A stretch of DNA of 64,000 nucleotides from contig OY741267.1 of assembly GCA_963514095.1 (NCBI GenBank), positions 27,529,169 to 27,593,168 on the forward strand, read 5' to 3'. Made by a program: the position numbers and the translations under genes. Position 1 is the stretch's first letter; each line of letters opens with the position of its first letter. This document shows, piece by piece, positions 24,737 to 38,130 of this stretch. Under the pieces are notes generated by a model. The model had not been told where the DNA came from. It did no database searches and was given only the letters and a program-made list of their open reading frames with translations. The DNA comes from Eutrigla gurnardus. Lineage: Eukaryota > Chordata > Actinopteri > Perciformes > Triglidae.

Positions 24737-25240
24737 TTGTGTAACAGAATGGAAGGGGAGGGGGGGGGGGGTACCCAAATGTCAGGTGCTGACGTCACAA
24801 ACTACATAACCAAACAAGTGAGGTATTGATTAATTTATTGGACGAAATTACAATTTTCCAGTGTGAGGGCCAAGTAAATTAAAGTGTGTTGTAACCAAGA
24901 GTCACAGGTCAAAACAAAAAAACACCTCGAAATCACAAGCTGCTCTTGAACGCCACCATTTAAAATACAATAAGGCCTGCAATGTGAGGCATTCCTTAAT
25001 TTTTCCATTTCATTTAATTTATTAGGACCCTCATTAGCTTGCGATAATAAAATGCTCTTCAGGTAACTAACAGGCTATAACATCGCTACATCTATAAATT
25101 AACACGACTTCCCGTGTGTTAAAAATATTACAATAGTTCACACAAAATATTCATAGTTCAACATATTTGCTTTCTTCCAAAGAGGTAGATGAGAAGATTG
25201 ATACCACTCTTGGTATTGTAAAGAGTAACGCAAGTGATGG

Positions 25241-25478
25241 TTAGCTTAGCATAGCATAAAGACTGAAAGCAGAGGGAAAAGTTAGCCTAGCTCTGTCCAA
25301 ATGTAAAATCCACCTACCAGAACCACTAAATGTCACTAATTAAGACATACTTTATTTATCTAATACAAATTGTAGTAGGTGGCTCTTGCAACTTGTAGGT
25401 TTAAGCCAGACTAGCTGTTACCACCACAGTTTTCAGTCTTTGTGCTAAGCTAAGCTAAGCTAAGCTAACGGCCTGCTT
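25241..25478. repeat. Dispersed repeat with GCTAAGCTAA-type inverted ends
   Basis: The left end GTTAGCTTAGCATAGC...AAAGACTGAAA is the inverse of the right end, TTTCAGTCTTTGTGCTAAGC with four tandem GCTAA units. Related sequence occurs near 45,806-45,865 and 47,330-47,420. I associate this pattern with a common fish interspersed repeat but cannot name it. Confidence 0.55.
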
Positions 25479-26965
25479 GCAATATAGCACAATCATATTA
25501 ATTTATAAAAGACCTAATTTTGCATTTTGAGTCAGATAACGAGTTACATGTAGGCAAAGGCTTCTTCATGCTTTTCAGATTTCCTCCACTAGCTTGACTA
25601 TATGCTTATTGTGTTCTTTTAAACTCAAGTAAAGTTGTATAGATTGCCAGGAAATGTGAGCAAATATTTTGTTAATAAAACAAAGCAGTGAAACTCTTCG
25701 AGGTAAGATCCACCATCTGGCCCTGCAGCTATAATCTCATTTAAAGAGTTCCTGGTTTATCAGCTCATTTTCCTCCATTAGAAGTCCAGGAAATGGTCTT
25801 CACCTCTCTGCTCATTCATTTTATATCGCGCAGTAGAAACACTTTATCGTATTTGCGTTATTAAATGACTCCCTTGTTTGTTTCCTCATAACTGCCGAGG
25901 GGTTTTTACTGCTAATATTTCTATAATTACCCATGCTTTGCTTGTTTAATGTGAAATCTATTTAAGAGGACGTTCCAGCCTCTGGGACTTTTATTATTAT
26001 AGATATATGTGTGTGCATGTGTGTCATCATCATCATCACTTACTCTTTCCATTTCTCCGCCACACAGCTCGCTGATGGAGCCGCCCCATCTGTCTCTCTT
26101 TCAGCCCATTCATCATTTCCTCACTCATCAACTCTGTATTTCTTCATTTTCTTCCCTCACTCCATCTCTGTCTCTTCCTCACTCGTCGTTTCTGGGTGTT
26201 TTTTTTTTTTTTTACATTCAGCCGGTTCCTTCCTTCCTCTCTTCCGCTCCATCCATCCATCCATCCATCCATCCGCCTCCCACTTTTCACAGTATCCCGG
26301 CCTTTTCCACGCTTCATTGCCGGCCTGTCCATCCATGCCGGGAGATATTTCTGTAAAAAGAGCCCACTTTATGTTATGACTTCTGATCAGGTGATGAAAC
26401 GGATCAATTAATCTGTAATGATGGCTGTACAAGAGGCAGTCCGATGTCCAAGATGCTCGCTACTGGGAAGTTAAAGGTGGTAGTGTTTAAACGGATCATA
26501 GCAAAAAAAAGATATTAACCATGAAAAGACAACATATCATCTGAGAGCTCTTTAAAAGAGACAGAATGAGGATATGAAGCTGTTGTGAAGGGCTGGAGTT
26601 GATACAGGAGGGTGTATGCTTCATAAACTACACCTAACAGAGATCCACACGGCTGGTTTATACGTTTATATCGTTCCTCTGTCTTTCTCTCTCTCTCTCA
26701 CACACACACACATCCATAAAGGAAATATATCTATCTATATAGACATGAACGCTTTGTTATTATGCTTGTATTTTGTGTGCTCTGTTGTGTCTGTAACCAC
26801 ACCCAACAGTGATGTCACATGCTTGCGTCACTGTAACCAGGTGAGAAGTTAAACCTCTGGAGGTCATGAAAAAAAAATACACATATGTTCAGGGGCTTTT
26901 CTGCATATTAAGAATGTTAATTTCCTGTTTGTTTGTTTTTTGTTTTCCCATCTCATCCTAGTTCC

Positions 26966-27390
26966 TGTTGTGGAAAAATGAATCTGCCCAATAAAGATCA
27001 ACAACCAGGATCTGCTTGCTCTCCGAGGTTTATTCCAATAAGTATTCTAATCTGCAGAGGAGGTTCACCCCTGCCTTCTGATACAAAGGTTCAGACTCAG
27101 CAGGAACGACCCTGAGTCCAACAACAGTCTCCCTTTTAAGGAGGAGGAACCAAAGGACGGATCATGTCCTATCTTACAAAGACAAGATGTACAGGCAAGG
27201 TCAAGATTTACAGAACACAGGCGTCATAGTCCTGAAATTATCTTATGTCAATGTGGCACTCATGTTCATATCATCTACAAACAGACATTCATTTTCGTCA
27301 TAGCATAACAGTCAGATGAGGAGATGCGGATGGCGTCAGCCTGACAAATATTCTGATTATAAAGTACAAACATCCAAAATTCCCATTACA
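26966..27390 (-). mobile_element. 425-bp LTR, copy B (minus orientation)
   Basis: Full-length inverted copy of the LTR at 22,969-23,393: same 425-bp length, same TG...CA ends. Flanks share a 4-bp direct repeat TTCC (26,962-26,965 and 27,391-27,394), a plausible target duplication. The purine run GGGGAA just before its 5' end could alternatively be a polypurine-tract remnant, which would make it a 3' LTR. No internal coding region is attached. Confidence 0.75.
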
Positions 27391-27937
27391 TTCCCCATGT
27401 CCTGTAATGCTTATCAGAGCTAAACCATGCTGGAAAACAAGGTGGCGAGAGACAGAAAACCAAAAACAAGGAGCAAAAAGAGGCTAAAAGTGATGTCATC
27501 TATTGCTTGAATGTGGATGAGTGAGGCTTTAAAGACTCTAGAGGGTTATAGGCTATAGGTGAGGAGGAACTCTAACATCCCTTCCTTCGTCGTCCACGAC
27601 GGCGTTGAGCGATGTGGTCATTTGAGTGACGGCCAACAGCTCAGTTGCACCTCATGTGTTGGCGGTGGGAGGGTGGTGGCGGGGGAATTAAAAAGATTTA
27701 TCCCTCGGGGCGAGCCGGCCGGCGGCACCGGGCACGATTATGATACCATAACACAAGGTGCCATAAAGAAAACGCTGTCAGCTAAATGAAGAGCAGAGCG
27801 TCCCGAAATGTGTTCGCCATTATGTGATCAATCATGCCTGTCGCGCTCGCAGCCCTCCGTCAAGAGGGTCACTGTCAGCTGTTGCACCGTTTCCTCCCCC
27901 TGTACCCGACTTTCTTTCATTTCTGTTGGTTTGCTGG

Positions 27938-27975
<38 letters not shown>

Positions 27976-30436
27976 ATGGGTCATTTCGTCTCTTTTCCCA
28001 GGCGGCCACAAGTCTCCCATCTACAATACCTCATGTGAGCGCTGATAAGAGGTGAAGAATTACCAAACATGTGGGCCACATGCCGGCTGAGATCACACAC
28101 ACACACACACACACACACATGGGAGGGGGGGGGGGGCTGTAATATTTCACATGGGGGGAAGAAAGGGATGCATACATCATACTGACAGAGCCAGAATGGA
28201 GAGAGACATCCCTCTGTTATCTCCACACACACACACACACTGTCAGAGATTTATAGTACAAGCCTTTAATGGCGCCCTCACACACCTCTCTCTCTCTCTC
28301 TTTGTATACGTCTCTGCTCGCCCACACCGACACACAAACACACATCCATCCATCATTCACCTTCTTCTTCCCTCTGTTTTCCTCTATCGTTCATCTCGTA
28401 TCTCCCTTTACTTCTCATTCCTCTCCTTTCCCCTCCTCCTCCTCCTCCTCCTCCTCCTCCTCTGCTCCCAATTCATTTTTTTCTCAGTTCATTGAAATAA
28501 AAGAAATAAAGATGTCAAAGTCTGGTTCAGTTCAAAGGCGGAAACGAGAGTCCGTCAGGTGAAGACGAGGCTAAACGGACACGCACTGGAGTACCAATGT
28601 GTGTGTTTTTTTTATAAATAGCTTAACGTTCCCAATAAAGCCGATGCTGACAGCCATACATGACTCTGTAATGGGGAGTGGTTAAACCGTGAACAGACCA
28701 TTTACCCCCCTGTGATTTATGCAGCAACGCTTGCAGAGCGGATCTCCTGTTTATCCCGCCTGCTTGCTGTGTTGCATACATCTCAAACTGTCCCTAACTG
28801 CTCAGAGAAAAGCAGATGTACGGTTGCTCTTTGTGGATTTTTTTGGGGGGAGATGGGAATTGTTTTACGAAAAAGAAATGATCCAAAAGGTAGAGAACAA
28901 ATCCCAGTGGGTTTTCACTGGGAATAGAGACTGATAACAAAATAAGACCAATAACTGTCTTCCTGCTTGAACTTGAAAACGCCACATTAAGATGGATGAA
29001 TAGAGTAAATGTTACACCGCAATAAAATAAGATATAAAACCCATAATAATGGTGTAAATGGGTGCCATTATGTAAAAAAACATACAGGGGAGTGAGGGAG
29101 GGACGTGAGAAGTGAAAACTACTGTGAGGGTGGACTTCGGGCCTTTAAGTGACAATTTGGATTCAAGACTTTTCCTCAAATCATCATATTTTTAAAGATA
29201 TTGTTTTTGTACATGAATGAAAAATCAGACTCTGGTTGGAACCCCCCTACCTTTAAAAAAAAAGTCGTTTGGACCCCCCTTCATATCAAGTGCTCCTGGG
29301 TTCACCTTATTGGATTAACAACCAGCTTGAATGTCCAATATATGGCTCTTGATAGGAGGGTATTATAATAACAACTGGAAGGGGACGATCGCTTCCTCTT
29401 CAACTTCCTCTACAGGTTTTACGTCACAGCGACGAGGAGAATCCCTTTGACCCCCCCAACGCCTCCATTGGATCACCTGCTCTTCCTCTCCCTTCCACAC
29501 CTGCACACACCCACGTGATGGAGGTCACTGCAAGGTCACCGTCAGCGTCTCTCTTCCGTCTCCATTCACACCACCATCACTGCAGAGAGCTGCACACGGG
29601 TTGTTAGAGTCTGATAACTGGTGGTTGGCTGCAAATATCCTAATCATCGATCGTCCGTTCATCTTCACCTGAACGTCCAGCTTTATTTTGGTATGCAGGA
29701 GAAGTTCTCACTCTCACACACAACCAACACTTCACACACTCTCACGTAGACACGCACCCGCTCGCCCTTCAATGCAACCCTATAATTTGCCAGATGCGGC
29801 AAATCCTTGGTTACTATGGCAACTACAGCGAGGAGGGGGAGTTTTTTTTCGTTTTCTCAATTTTGGCAATAGGGCTCTGCACACACACACACACACACAC
29901 GGGGGCATCACGTGATCGTGGCCGAGCCGCTGAATGGTGGAATGAATCAGAAAGGCAGCTTAATGGATGTTGATGGTGGTGATGATTGGTGATGGTGAAA
30001 TCATCCCACAATGGAGTGACAGCAGTGTTCATGCCCACGTGTGTTGCAGACCGTGGTGGTTTTTGCTGAGTGGAAACATGGAGGGGGGGGGGGGTGTGGA
30101 CGAGCGAAGCAGATTCTCTGCAGGAGAACAGGACGAGCCGACGTGACACTGACAGTCTCGGACAAGCTCCATGAGTCACGTGTGCAAATGCAAAATACAA
30201 GCCGGCCAACCAACGGTTAAGTTACAGGGCCCTGTAATGAATTTCTCCTGCAAATGCCACTCCTAAGATCTCTCGCGTCGTAATTACCGCTGTGCCATTT
30301 AAAAAAGACTCAACCTTTAAAACGCCTAAATGAAATACATGCTCTTTCTAAAATAAACCCCAAGTCATCGGCTACACCAAAAAAAAAGAAACAAAATGGG
30401 TTAGTGCTGAGCCAATGAAAGCAAAGGGATTAGCCT

Positions 30437-30500
<64 letters not shown>

Positions 30501-30631
30501 GAGAGAGAGAGAGAGAGAGTGCTGCATCTGGTTGAGGCTGATAAGAGGAATTTTCCTCTCCTCAGGGAATCAAGCAAAAACGAAAACACGCAGGAAGGAG
30601 ATGTGGAGTGAGAGGTCGGCATGTGGGGGAG

Positions 30632-30667
<36 letters not shown>

Positions 30668-30749
30668 GTGTCTGAGACGTTGGAAGTCCCTGTCATCGTT
30701 TACAGTAACATTGTAGGTCGAACACGTTTTTGTTTAAAACCCATGAGTG

Positions 30750-30782
<33 letters not shown>

Positions 30783-31973
30783 CTGCCCTATACTTTACAG
30801 GCTGATTTTGAGGAAATGGCATACAATCAATAAACAGCATGTAGACACACACATTGCTGCATCCCAGTGTATTTATAGTTATTTAGAGTGGGTTTTATTT
30901 TGAAAGGCCTTTTCAAAAATCTAGAAACAATGTAGAGGAACTCTCGTTGTGTTTCAGTGCAAACAGGAATAATGTTGCTCATTTTCATGTAATTTCAGAG
31001 ATGTATTCAACTCCGAGGTTTGTCCTTGACTTGCCCTTCAGAAGGCAGAGACTCAAAGCTGGTGCTGCCCCGTATCCATGCTTTTGTCTGGATCATACGT
31101 GGGTGTCTTACGTATGTCTGACGACCGACATCAGCTGACTCAAAAAAATAAAAGCCCTTTTCTTCCTCGCCTTCCACTTCCTGTCAAACTATGCAAATTT
31201 TGGGGGGATTAAAGCTTTGCAGGGCGAGTGAAGCTCTGGCCAATCAGAAGCGCAACACTACGGCAGGAATTTGCATAAATCTACATGACTAATGGACTGT
31301 GCGTACTGAAGTGAGTGACATCACGACTTCACCTTTTATCTCAGCGATGATAAAAACAACTGACCTTAAATTTAAAATGCGACCGCTCCGCTGAAAACCC
31401 ACTCGTTTGCCTTCCAGTCGGACCGAGAGGAGAAAACAAACTGCATTTGTTTGTGTAATTGCCCATGAGCAAAGAGAGAGAGAGATGGAGGGATGAACAA
31501 AACGAGAGAAAGAGAGAGAGAGAGAGAGACACTAGTGAATAAACAGAGGAGATGGATGAGTCTATTAAAGCGCCGGCTAATCCGGGGCTATTAGGGAGCA
31601 GAGTGAAGGAGTGTGGGAGACGAGGATACATACGTTGGGGCTAATGGTGCTAAATACAGACCTGAACGCAGTAGAGGAGGGCTGCCGATGGTTATAAATG
31701 TGCCCGGGGGTGTCGCTAGGAATTATGGGCGTTCTTCTGCACTCTAGGTGACTCCGAACCGGGGTTTCTCTTTTCGGGATCTGACGTCTCGTACACACCT
31801 GCAAGCATTCATTAACCAGCAATTATCTCACACACACCTTATTGAGAACACACTTTGCATCAATTAGCGGGAGGATCATCTCAATGTTATTCTCACAGCA
31901 CAGTTGGTTTTAATGTCTGGAGTTCAATCTCCGTCCATCAGAAAGTATTGATTAGGTAAACTAAATCCTATAT
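27391..31973. other. Gene-free interval rich in dinucleotide arrays
   Basis: Arrays: (GT)n 27,941-27,973; (AC)n 28,094-28,119; a G run 28,124-28,136; (CCT)n 28,432-28,461; (AC)n 30,439-30,498; (GT)n 30,634-30,672 and 30,751-30,781; (GA)n near 31,508-31,529. An X-box-like motif lies at 29,810. Unique blocks at 27,600-27,860 and 31,195-31,340 could be regulatory. No coding exon seen. Confidence 0.55.
29810..29823 (-). promoter_or_regulatory. Second RFX X-box motif, intergenic
   Basis: GTTACTATGGCAAC on the plus strand is the exact reverse complement of the 14-bp X-box at 20,264-20,277. There is no recognised gene start beside it. Confidence 0.45.
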
Positions 31974-32347
31974 AGGTAAAAAGTTTGGAAACGTTATTTC
32001 GGTCGAGTATTCCTCCCCTTTAATAATACCAATTGGTATTGTATTTTATATCGTTGGAAAGCCTGATAAGTCACCTTTACAACGAGGTACAACTTGTTAG
32101 GATCATGCATTCATGGATTGAGCAACACAGCTAACCGTGTGGGTAGTGGCCCAAAGAAATGTGCCTAAATCCCCTCCAATATTCTTCTGTTGGTACACCT
32201 GTGTGTATGCATGATCCTTACAAGGTGTACCTCGTTATAGAGGTGACTAATCAGGCTTTCCAACGATATAAAATGCATACCAATTGGTATCATTAAAGGA
32301 GGAGGATAATCGACCGAAATAACGTTTCCAAACTTTTTTTACGAGGT
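31974..32347. mobile_element. Foldback/MITE-like element with long inverted arms
   Basis: Left arm about 31,974-32,118 and right arm about 32,205-32,347 are imperfect reverse complements over roughly 140 bp, sharing landmarks such as AAGTTTGGAAACGTTATTTC, ATACCAATTGGTAT, TATATCGTTGGAAAGCCTGA and ACGAGGTACA. The non-matching centre is about 85 bp. No open frame. The superfamily is unclear because no target duplication was recognised. Confidence 0.75.
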
Positions 32348-33342
32348 TTATCAAGAGTTTCTAATGTGTAGTATATTTGTTGAGTCTGACCGCAGACTAT
32401 TTAGAAATGCCTCTCGTGTCTCCTGACCTTTGTGTGCGTGCAGCTCCTAGAAAATGAAATGTTTTCTTTGAGGTCGATCACAATCTTGAGCTGTTTTTCA
32501 AAGTCGTGGCCTTCGTGAGATGACAGGACAGAAAAGTTTCTGTTTCAGGAGTGAAGTACAACGGATTTCTGCAGGTATAGCTGAGGATCATGTGGGGCAC
32601 CTTAGTCCGGACTGTAGAAAGACCTGAACATGAAGACATTGTGTTTTTGATCGTTTCCAAGTACTCGTGTGCATCTCAGCAGATTTAGTCTCGTATTTTG
32701 CTGCCTCCTCTTTCCTCCCCGAGGGCAGATGGAGGTGTGAGTCAGCCGTTCTCACTAGTAGAAGGTTAAGGTCAACATCGACGGCCTTGGCAGAATGAAG
32801 CTTTTATCCAATTTGACCACTTTTAGAGAACTTTCTATCCACCTTCAGCTCTTCGGAGGCCTTGAGAAGGAATCCTGTTGACGGTGCGAGGAGGCAGGAT
32901 GCTTAGTGGACGACCAGATCTCAAACCAAGGTAATCACACCCACAAACACTCAGTGGAATACTTCTGCAGATCCTCAGGTGTTGTAAGGGATCACTGATT
33001 CATCCACACAAGATTAACAGGCGTTTCACTGATTCCTCTGGGATTCGTGACGACGTCGGATGTGAATACCTTATATGGCGTTCTGAATCAAAATTCAAAG
33101 CATGGATTTATGGGAACGAATGCGACTTTGCTTCTGGATTTTTTGCGTCACCGTGATGTAGCCGACGCGCGCCTCTCACATCCAGCCTGGATGGAGATTG
33201 GAGGAGCAGGCGGAGTCACGGCTCACGTCTGGCCAATCGGGGAGCAGCATGTCGCATTCATCGTCGTGGCGATGAGTCTACGCTGTCAGAGCTGGAGGGT
33301 GAGGAGCAGAGAGAGAGGGGAGCGCGGTAAACAACTAGGACA

Positions 33343-33386
<44 letters not shown>

Positions 33387-33493
33387 CACACACACACACT
33401 AACCATAGTGGACAAGCCTTCATTTCCCATTAAGTTCAGTGCTGCCCTGAGGACGGGGTAAAAATACTTCACAAAGAGAAGGGCCAAAACAAC

Positions 33494-33544
<51 letters not shown>

Positions 33545-34010
33545 TGTGTGTGTGTGTCTGAGAGAGAGGCTGTGCTCATCAGTGTACTCTCACCTTTCAC
33601 CGATTATCTCCTGCATATAATTATTTTAATTGAAGGAAACATAATGATGGTTCCAATTGAATCCCGTATTTATTAAAAAGACTGGGCTCGGCTCGTTTTT
33701 AAAGGCATACACACAAACTGGGATCACACCGTAACCAGTATGAAGCATATGAAAGCACAACGGTTTAGTCGTGTAATCTCCGGGGTGCAATCAGGATTTC
33801 CAATCATCTCGGAGTCATTCCCACTAAAATGGAGTTAAATGTATTTCCTGGAGGGAAAAGAGGAAAAGGGTTGAGGAGGGGGGAGAAACATGGGGGGGGG
33901 GGGGTCCTCTATGTAGGACATGTGTGGGTGTTTAAACCGTTCGGCGTGAAAAGGCAGCTTGTGCTTCAGCACATCCCTTGACTTCCATTAGTGTTGTCAA
34001 TGTACTTCTG
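32348..34010. other. Intergenic, paired AC and GT arrays
   Basis: Unique sequence to about 33,330, then (AC)n 33,343-33,399 and (GT)n 33,496-33,557 in opposite orientation 96 bp apart; a G run at 33,893-33,904. An open frame of 128 codons at 33,047-33,433 runs into the AC array and shows no family resemblance. Confidence 0.55.
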
Positions 34011-34014
34011 AGCT

Positions 34015-34225
34015 TAAAGGTGCTGTGTGCAGGATCTGGTGGCCTCCAGTGGTGAGGTTGCAGATTGCAACCAACTGAAACTTCTCCCTATTCCTAGTGG
34101 CAAATAGCTTTTTCTAGATTTCCATACAACTTCCTGTTTGGAGACTATTATAAAACAAAGAAAACTTAAATTATGTTTTTTCCCGCCCTAAATGCTACGC
34201 ACTGTCCCTTTAAAGGAATAGCGTT
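34015..34225. repeat. Teleost-type dispersed repeat
   Basis: Contains GGATCTGGTGGCCTCCAGTG and TTGCAGATTGCAACCAACTG, phrases I associate with a very common fish interspersed repeat, ending in CACTGTCCCTTTAAAGG. Ends are loosely inverted (AAAGGTGCTGTGTGC versus CCTTTAAAGGGACAGTGCG). Family not named. Confidence 0.5.
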
Positions 34226-34910
34226 GCCATGATGACGTATTTTTGTAGGCTAACCCCGGAAGTTAGCATCACCCCGTTCGGGATTTTCAGTGGGTTTTGG
34301 ATTATTGCATAAACGAAACTCTGCAGTGAACACAGATTTATGACAGTGACATGTTTTGTTTCATAAGATCATCTCCACAAATGAACACCATGGATTTTTT
34401 TTAAGCGTAAATGCAAAAAGAGGAAAAGAGCATGAAGGTCTGAACACGATGAGCTGTAAAGGCGGACCAGTCGGCCTGAAAATTCATGAGGAGTATTGAT
34501 ACATATTAATATCGCAGAACAAAATATTGAAATCCATTGTGTAAAACAGACTTTGAGAAGACGGAACCGGAGGAGCAAAAAATGCTGATGCAGGACTTTT
34601 TCTTGGTTTTAGGACTCTTTCCTGCAGCAGAAAAAAGAATTCATGCAGAAAGTAAAATAATCTCTGCAACAAAGGGAATAAGCTCTTTCCATCAAAATGT
34701 CAATCTCTTCTTTAGGGTATTCCTATGATTGTGCATGTGTGTGTGTGTGTGTTTTGGCTATAGGCCTGATTACGGCTCTGAGTTATATAACTGCACATTT
34801 TCTCGCCCATACATACATCCTCCGTCACACATTGTACTCATGACGACCAGTCACCTTAGCTTACTGTCATGTGTTGCGGTAATATAAACACACACACATA
34901 CACACACACA

Positions 34911-34973
<63 letters not shown>

Positions 34974-35930
34974 CATTCATTTCCTGCAGCCTGAATCCAA
35001 CCTTAAACCACGTCTGAAATGTATTTATTAGCGTTACGGGGACGTTTTGTTCCCAACATGAACAACGTGACTGTAAACACATGAATGTGCACCAAGTCAA
35101 GTGTTGCTCAGTGACATTAATGTTCCCACAACATAAGGCTCCCTATAGAGTGCTGCTGGAATGAGTCCATAGGTTTTTAGATGCTGAAACAAGGAGTTTT
35201 TTAGGGTTAGATACCGCTTTTTTTAAGCACCCTAAAAAATACAATCGCTAACAAGAAGCTAAATCAGACCACCAAATGTAATCACACTGAATCTTTCAGC
35301 CTTACGTTAGATTTTTGCTTCTGCCTGATTGCATTCACACTGAACAAATCATAAAACGGGTGTTTATTTATGAAGATGATCTAAAAAATCCCTTTTTTTG
35401 CTTTTTGTGGAGGGGAACCAGTGCGATGCTAACTTCTGGGTTTGTCTGCAAAAACACAATAATATCCCGATGCTCTTTGTCCCGGAGGATAAAGGAACAA
35501 TCCGTGCCGAGTATGTGGCTGTGTGAACACACATTACTGGTTGTATTACTGGTTGGTTTGAGCAGCCAGTAATACAATCATACAACTAAGTGTGCTATTC
35601 TCGGCCCGTGCATCCCCAGACCAACTGTACACACACGCAAAAGGTCAAAGAAATGAAAATAAGGCTGCCGTGTGTGTGTGTGTACTCTCACTTCCTTATC
35701 CGAAAGTAACACGACTGTGTTCTCCTTTCTGGTTTGCACACCTCCAAACACAGATATATCCCCTCCTCTAACACCCCCGGCCCGTTCTCATGCATCCCTT
35801 TTGACAAATCACCACATTAAACGTGACCATTTTTGGGCGCCACACTTCCCTCTGCTTATTGGTTTCAGATAAAACTGCAATATTTCCATGCATCTATTTC
35901 CGTTTTGCCGATGCCGTGCATTGCATCCGT

Positions 35931-35992
<62 letters not shown>

Positions 35993-38104
35993 CTCTCTCT
36001 CCTTGGTCGTTAATAATGTACTGATGGCAATACTGTGGTTACTGACCCGTAGCCAACCCATTAATCAAACAATACAACTAGCATATGATCATAATAAATA
36101 TGCGCTGGATGAGTGTCTTGCAGTCAGGAGGAGAGACTCGATGCTGCCCAGAAGCTGAGAAAGAAAGGACAAATGTGATGGAAAGCAGATAAGATGAAGC
36201 CGAGGTATTTCACACGGGCAATGTGTTCTTCCTGTGGAGATCTGTCTCACACTCAAGCGTGTCGTCCGTACAAAAACAGAATCCTACACACACGTTGTTG
36301 GGTCAGCATCTGCTCTGCATTTGTAAACATATCTGTGTTTCCTAATTGGATGCATATATAACGTGCACTCATTAAGTAGGGATTGATTGGCCTATATTTG
36401 ATATAGAGGTGGTTTGGTTGCTGGTTCCATCGGTCTGTGCAAATAGGCACAGGAGGAATAATACACTAGTGTTGTTCTGACATCTAGTGGCAGAGAGATG
36501 GAACTACAAGATAACTAAAAACTACCTTTATTTGTGAGTTTTCTTAATTTTATGGAGTATGTTTTGCTTTTATTTTTAACGCCATGTTTTATTCATATTT
36601 GATCAATTAGCTCTCTTTTGATAAACACGCTAATAAAACACAATTTCATTAGATTTCATTTAGAAAGACAGACATAAATAGATGGAAGTTGACATGAAAC
36701 TTGATGTTATTGACAACATGGGAACATTATGATTAATGATAGAAGAGAAAGTAGTGGCCCATGTGTAATTTCCCAATAAACCGATTATACACACACACTG
36801 AGAATAATAATAATCACACCTCCTCCCACAAACACGTTAAACAAAAGGCAGAGCACCACCTGATCATAAACATGTATTGATATTTAAGTTGCACACGGTG
36901 ACATATTGGCAAAATGACACATCGACATGTGCTAAATGCACATTGATATGATGTTGATTGACTATTGATTAAATGATGGAATAAGTAGTTCTTCAAGGTT
37001 TTGAAGAAAGGTTTTGTGAGGAATCTCTAGAATGCTCCTCTTCCCACTGTGGTGGTATGAGGGGAATGTTTAAGATGTTTGTCGAAGGGAGCTTCCTGAC
37101 CTCCCAGACAGAAAGAGCCTGAGTCACTCTGCCTTTCTCAGCACACAGCTCAGAATACAGCAGCAGGACGCCGACCATGCATGGAGAACATGCACACGGA
37201 CATCTGGGTTACACTTTTGCAGGTGCTGAGTCTTTTTTGGAGGAGAGATTACAGCCGGTTGTCCGTGTGGACCCCAGGCAGTCTCAGATCTCCTTGGGTT
37301 GGATATTTACAGCCCCAGGATAAAAGGTGTCACGGGTCAGCGGCCTCCACCTCAATGCTCACATTCTTGCCTCTTGTGGAGGTCACTGAAGATGACTCAA
37401 GAACTGTGTTTGCATTTCACATGTCATGGCTAAAGAGTCACGGCCCAACACGCTCAGGAAACTGAAGGTTATATTAATAAGAAACGAAAGGCAGCAATAC
37501 ACATAATGTGGATGATTGGTGAGGCCTCCTGTATGAATATAGTTCTGTCGGTAACGCTTGATGTATTATTCAATGATATTGTCTATTGTTGTTCATTCTT
37601 TATTCACCTTTGCTACACTTAACCGAAAGTTTCCTTTTGGACGTCGGCACGGATTAAGGAGGATGAATCCCATGTGGGCTACAGATGTTCTGTGGCCTCT
37701 GACCTCTCTGCGGACTTTGGCAGAAGAAACGTTGTATTTCCTCTCTGGGATCACGTTTATTTATGGGAACACAGGGTCATTAAAGAAGATGCAGAGATCT
37801 AGGGAGCTATAGTAAAAACAACATTGTTTAATGAAAAAATGGAGAGTGAAATAAAACACGAGCTCTCATGGTGTCTGTACTTCAGCAAAGCATCTTTATG
37901 TGACGTAGGGGAAATGGATTAAACACAGCAAAGAGTGAAAAAGTAGTGAAAAAATATGTATTCATGTAGGAGAAACCCTCGTCTCCATTCTCTTAATTTC
38001 TTATTTTTTTTACTTGAATTATTCCATAATCAATTGCGAAATCAAAGGAAGCAACATTGTCTTTTATTTTATGATCTCACTGCTCCTCTCTACTCTCTCG
38101 TGTG
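34226..38104. other. Gene-free interval upstream of slc25a30
   Basis: Contains (GT)n 34,735-34,752, (AC)n 34,887-34,971 and 35,934-35,990, and a small hairpin at 35,541-35,577 (TTGTATTACTGG with CCAGTAATACAA). No coding exon or RNA gene recognised. Confidence 0.55.
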
Positions 38105-38117
38105 GTTGCTTAGCAAC
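38105..38117. promoter_or_regulatory. Palindromic RFX-like motif upstream of slc25a30
   Basis: GTTGCTTAGCAAC, two GTTGC half-sites in inverted orientation separated by three bases, about 620 bp upstream of the slc25a30 ATG. Confidence 0.4.
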
Positions 38118-38130
38118 AGGGAAGTGGGCG

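Noticed and set aside
33047..33433. 128-codon open frame
   Set aside because: Runs into an AC array; the unique part has no recognisable motif and no splice partners.
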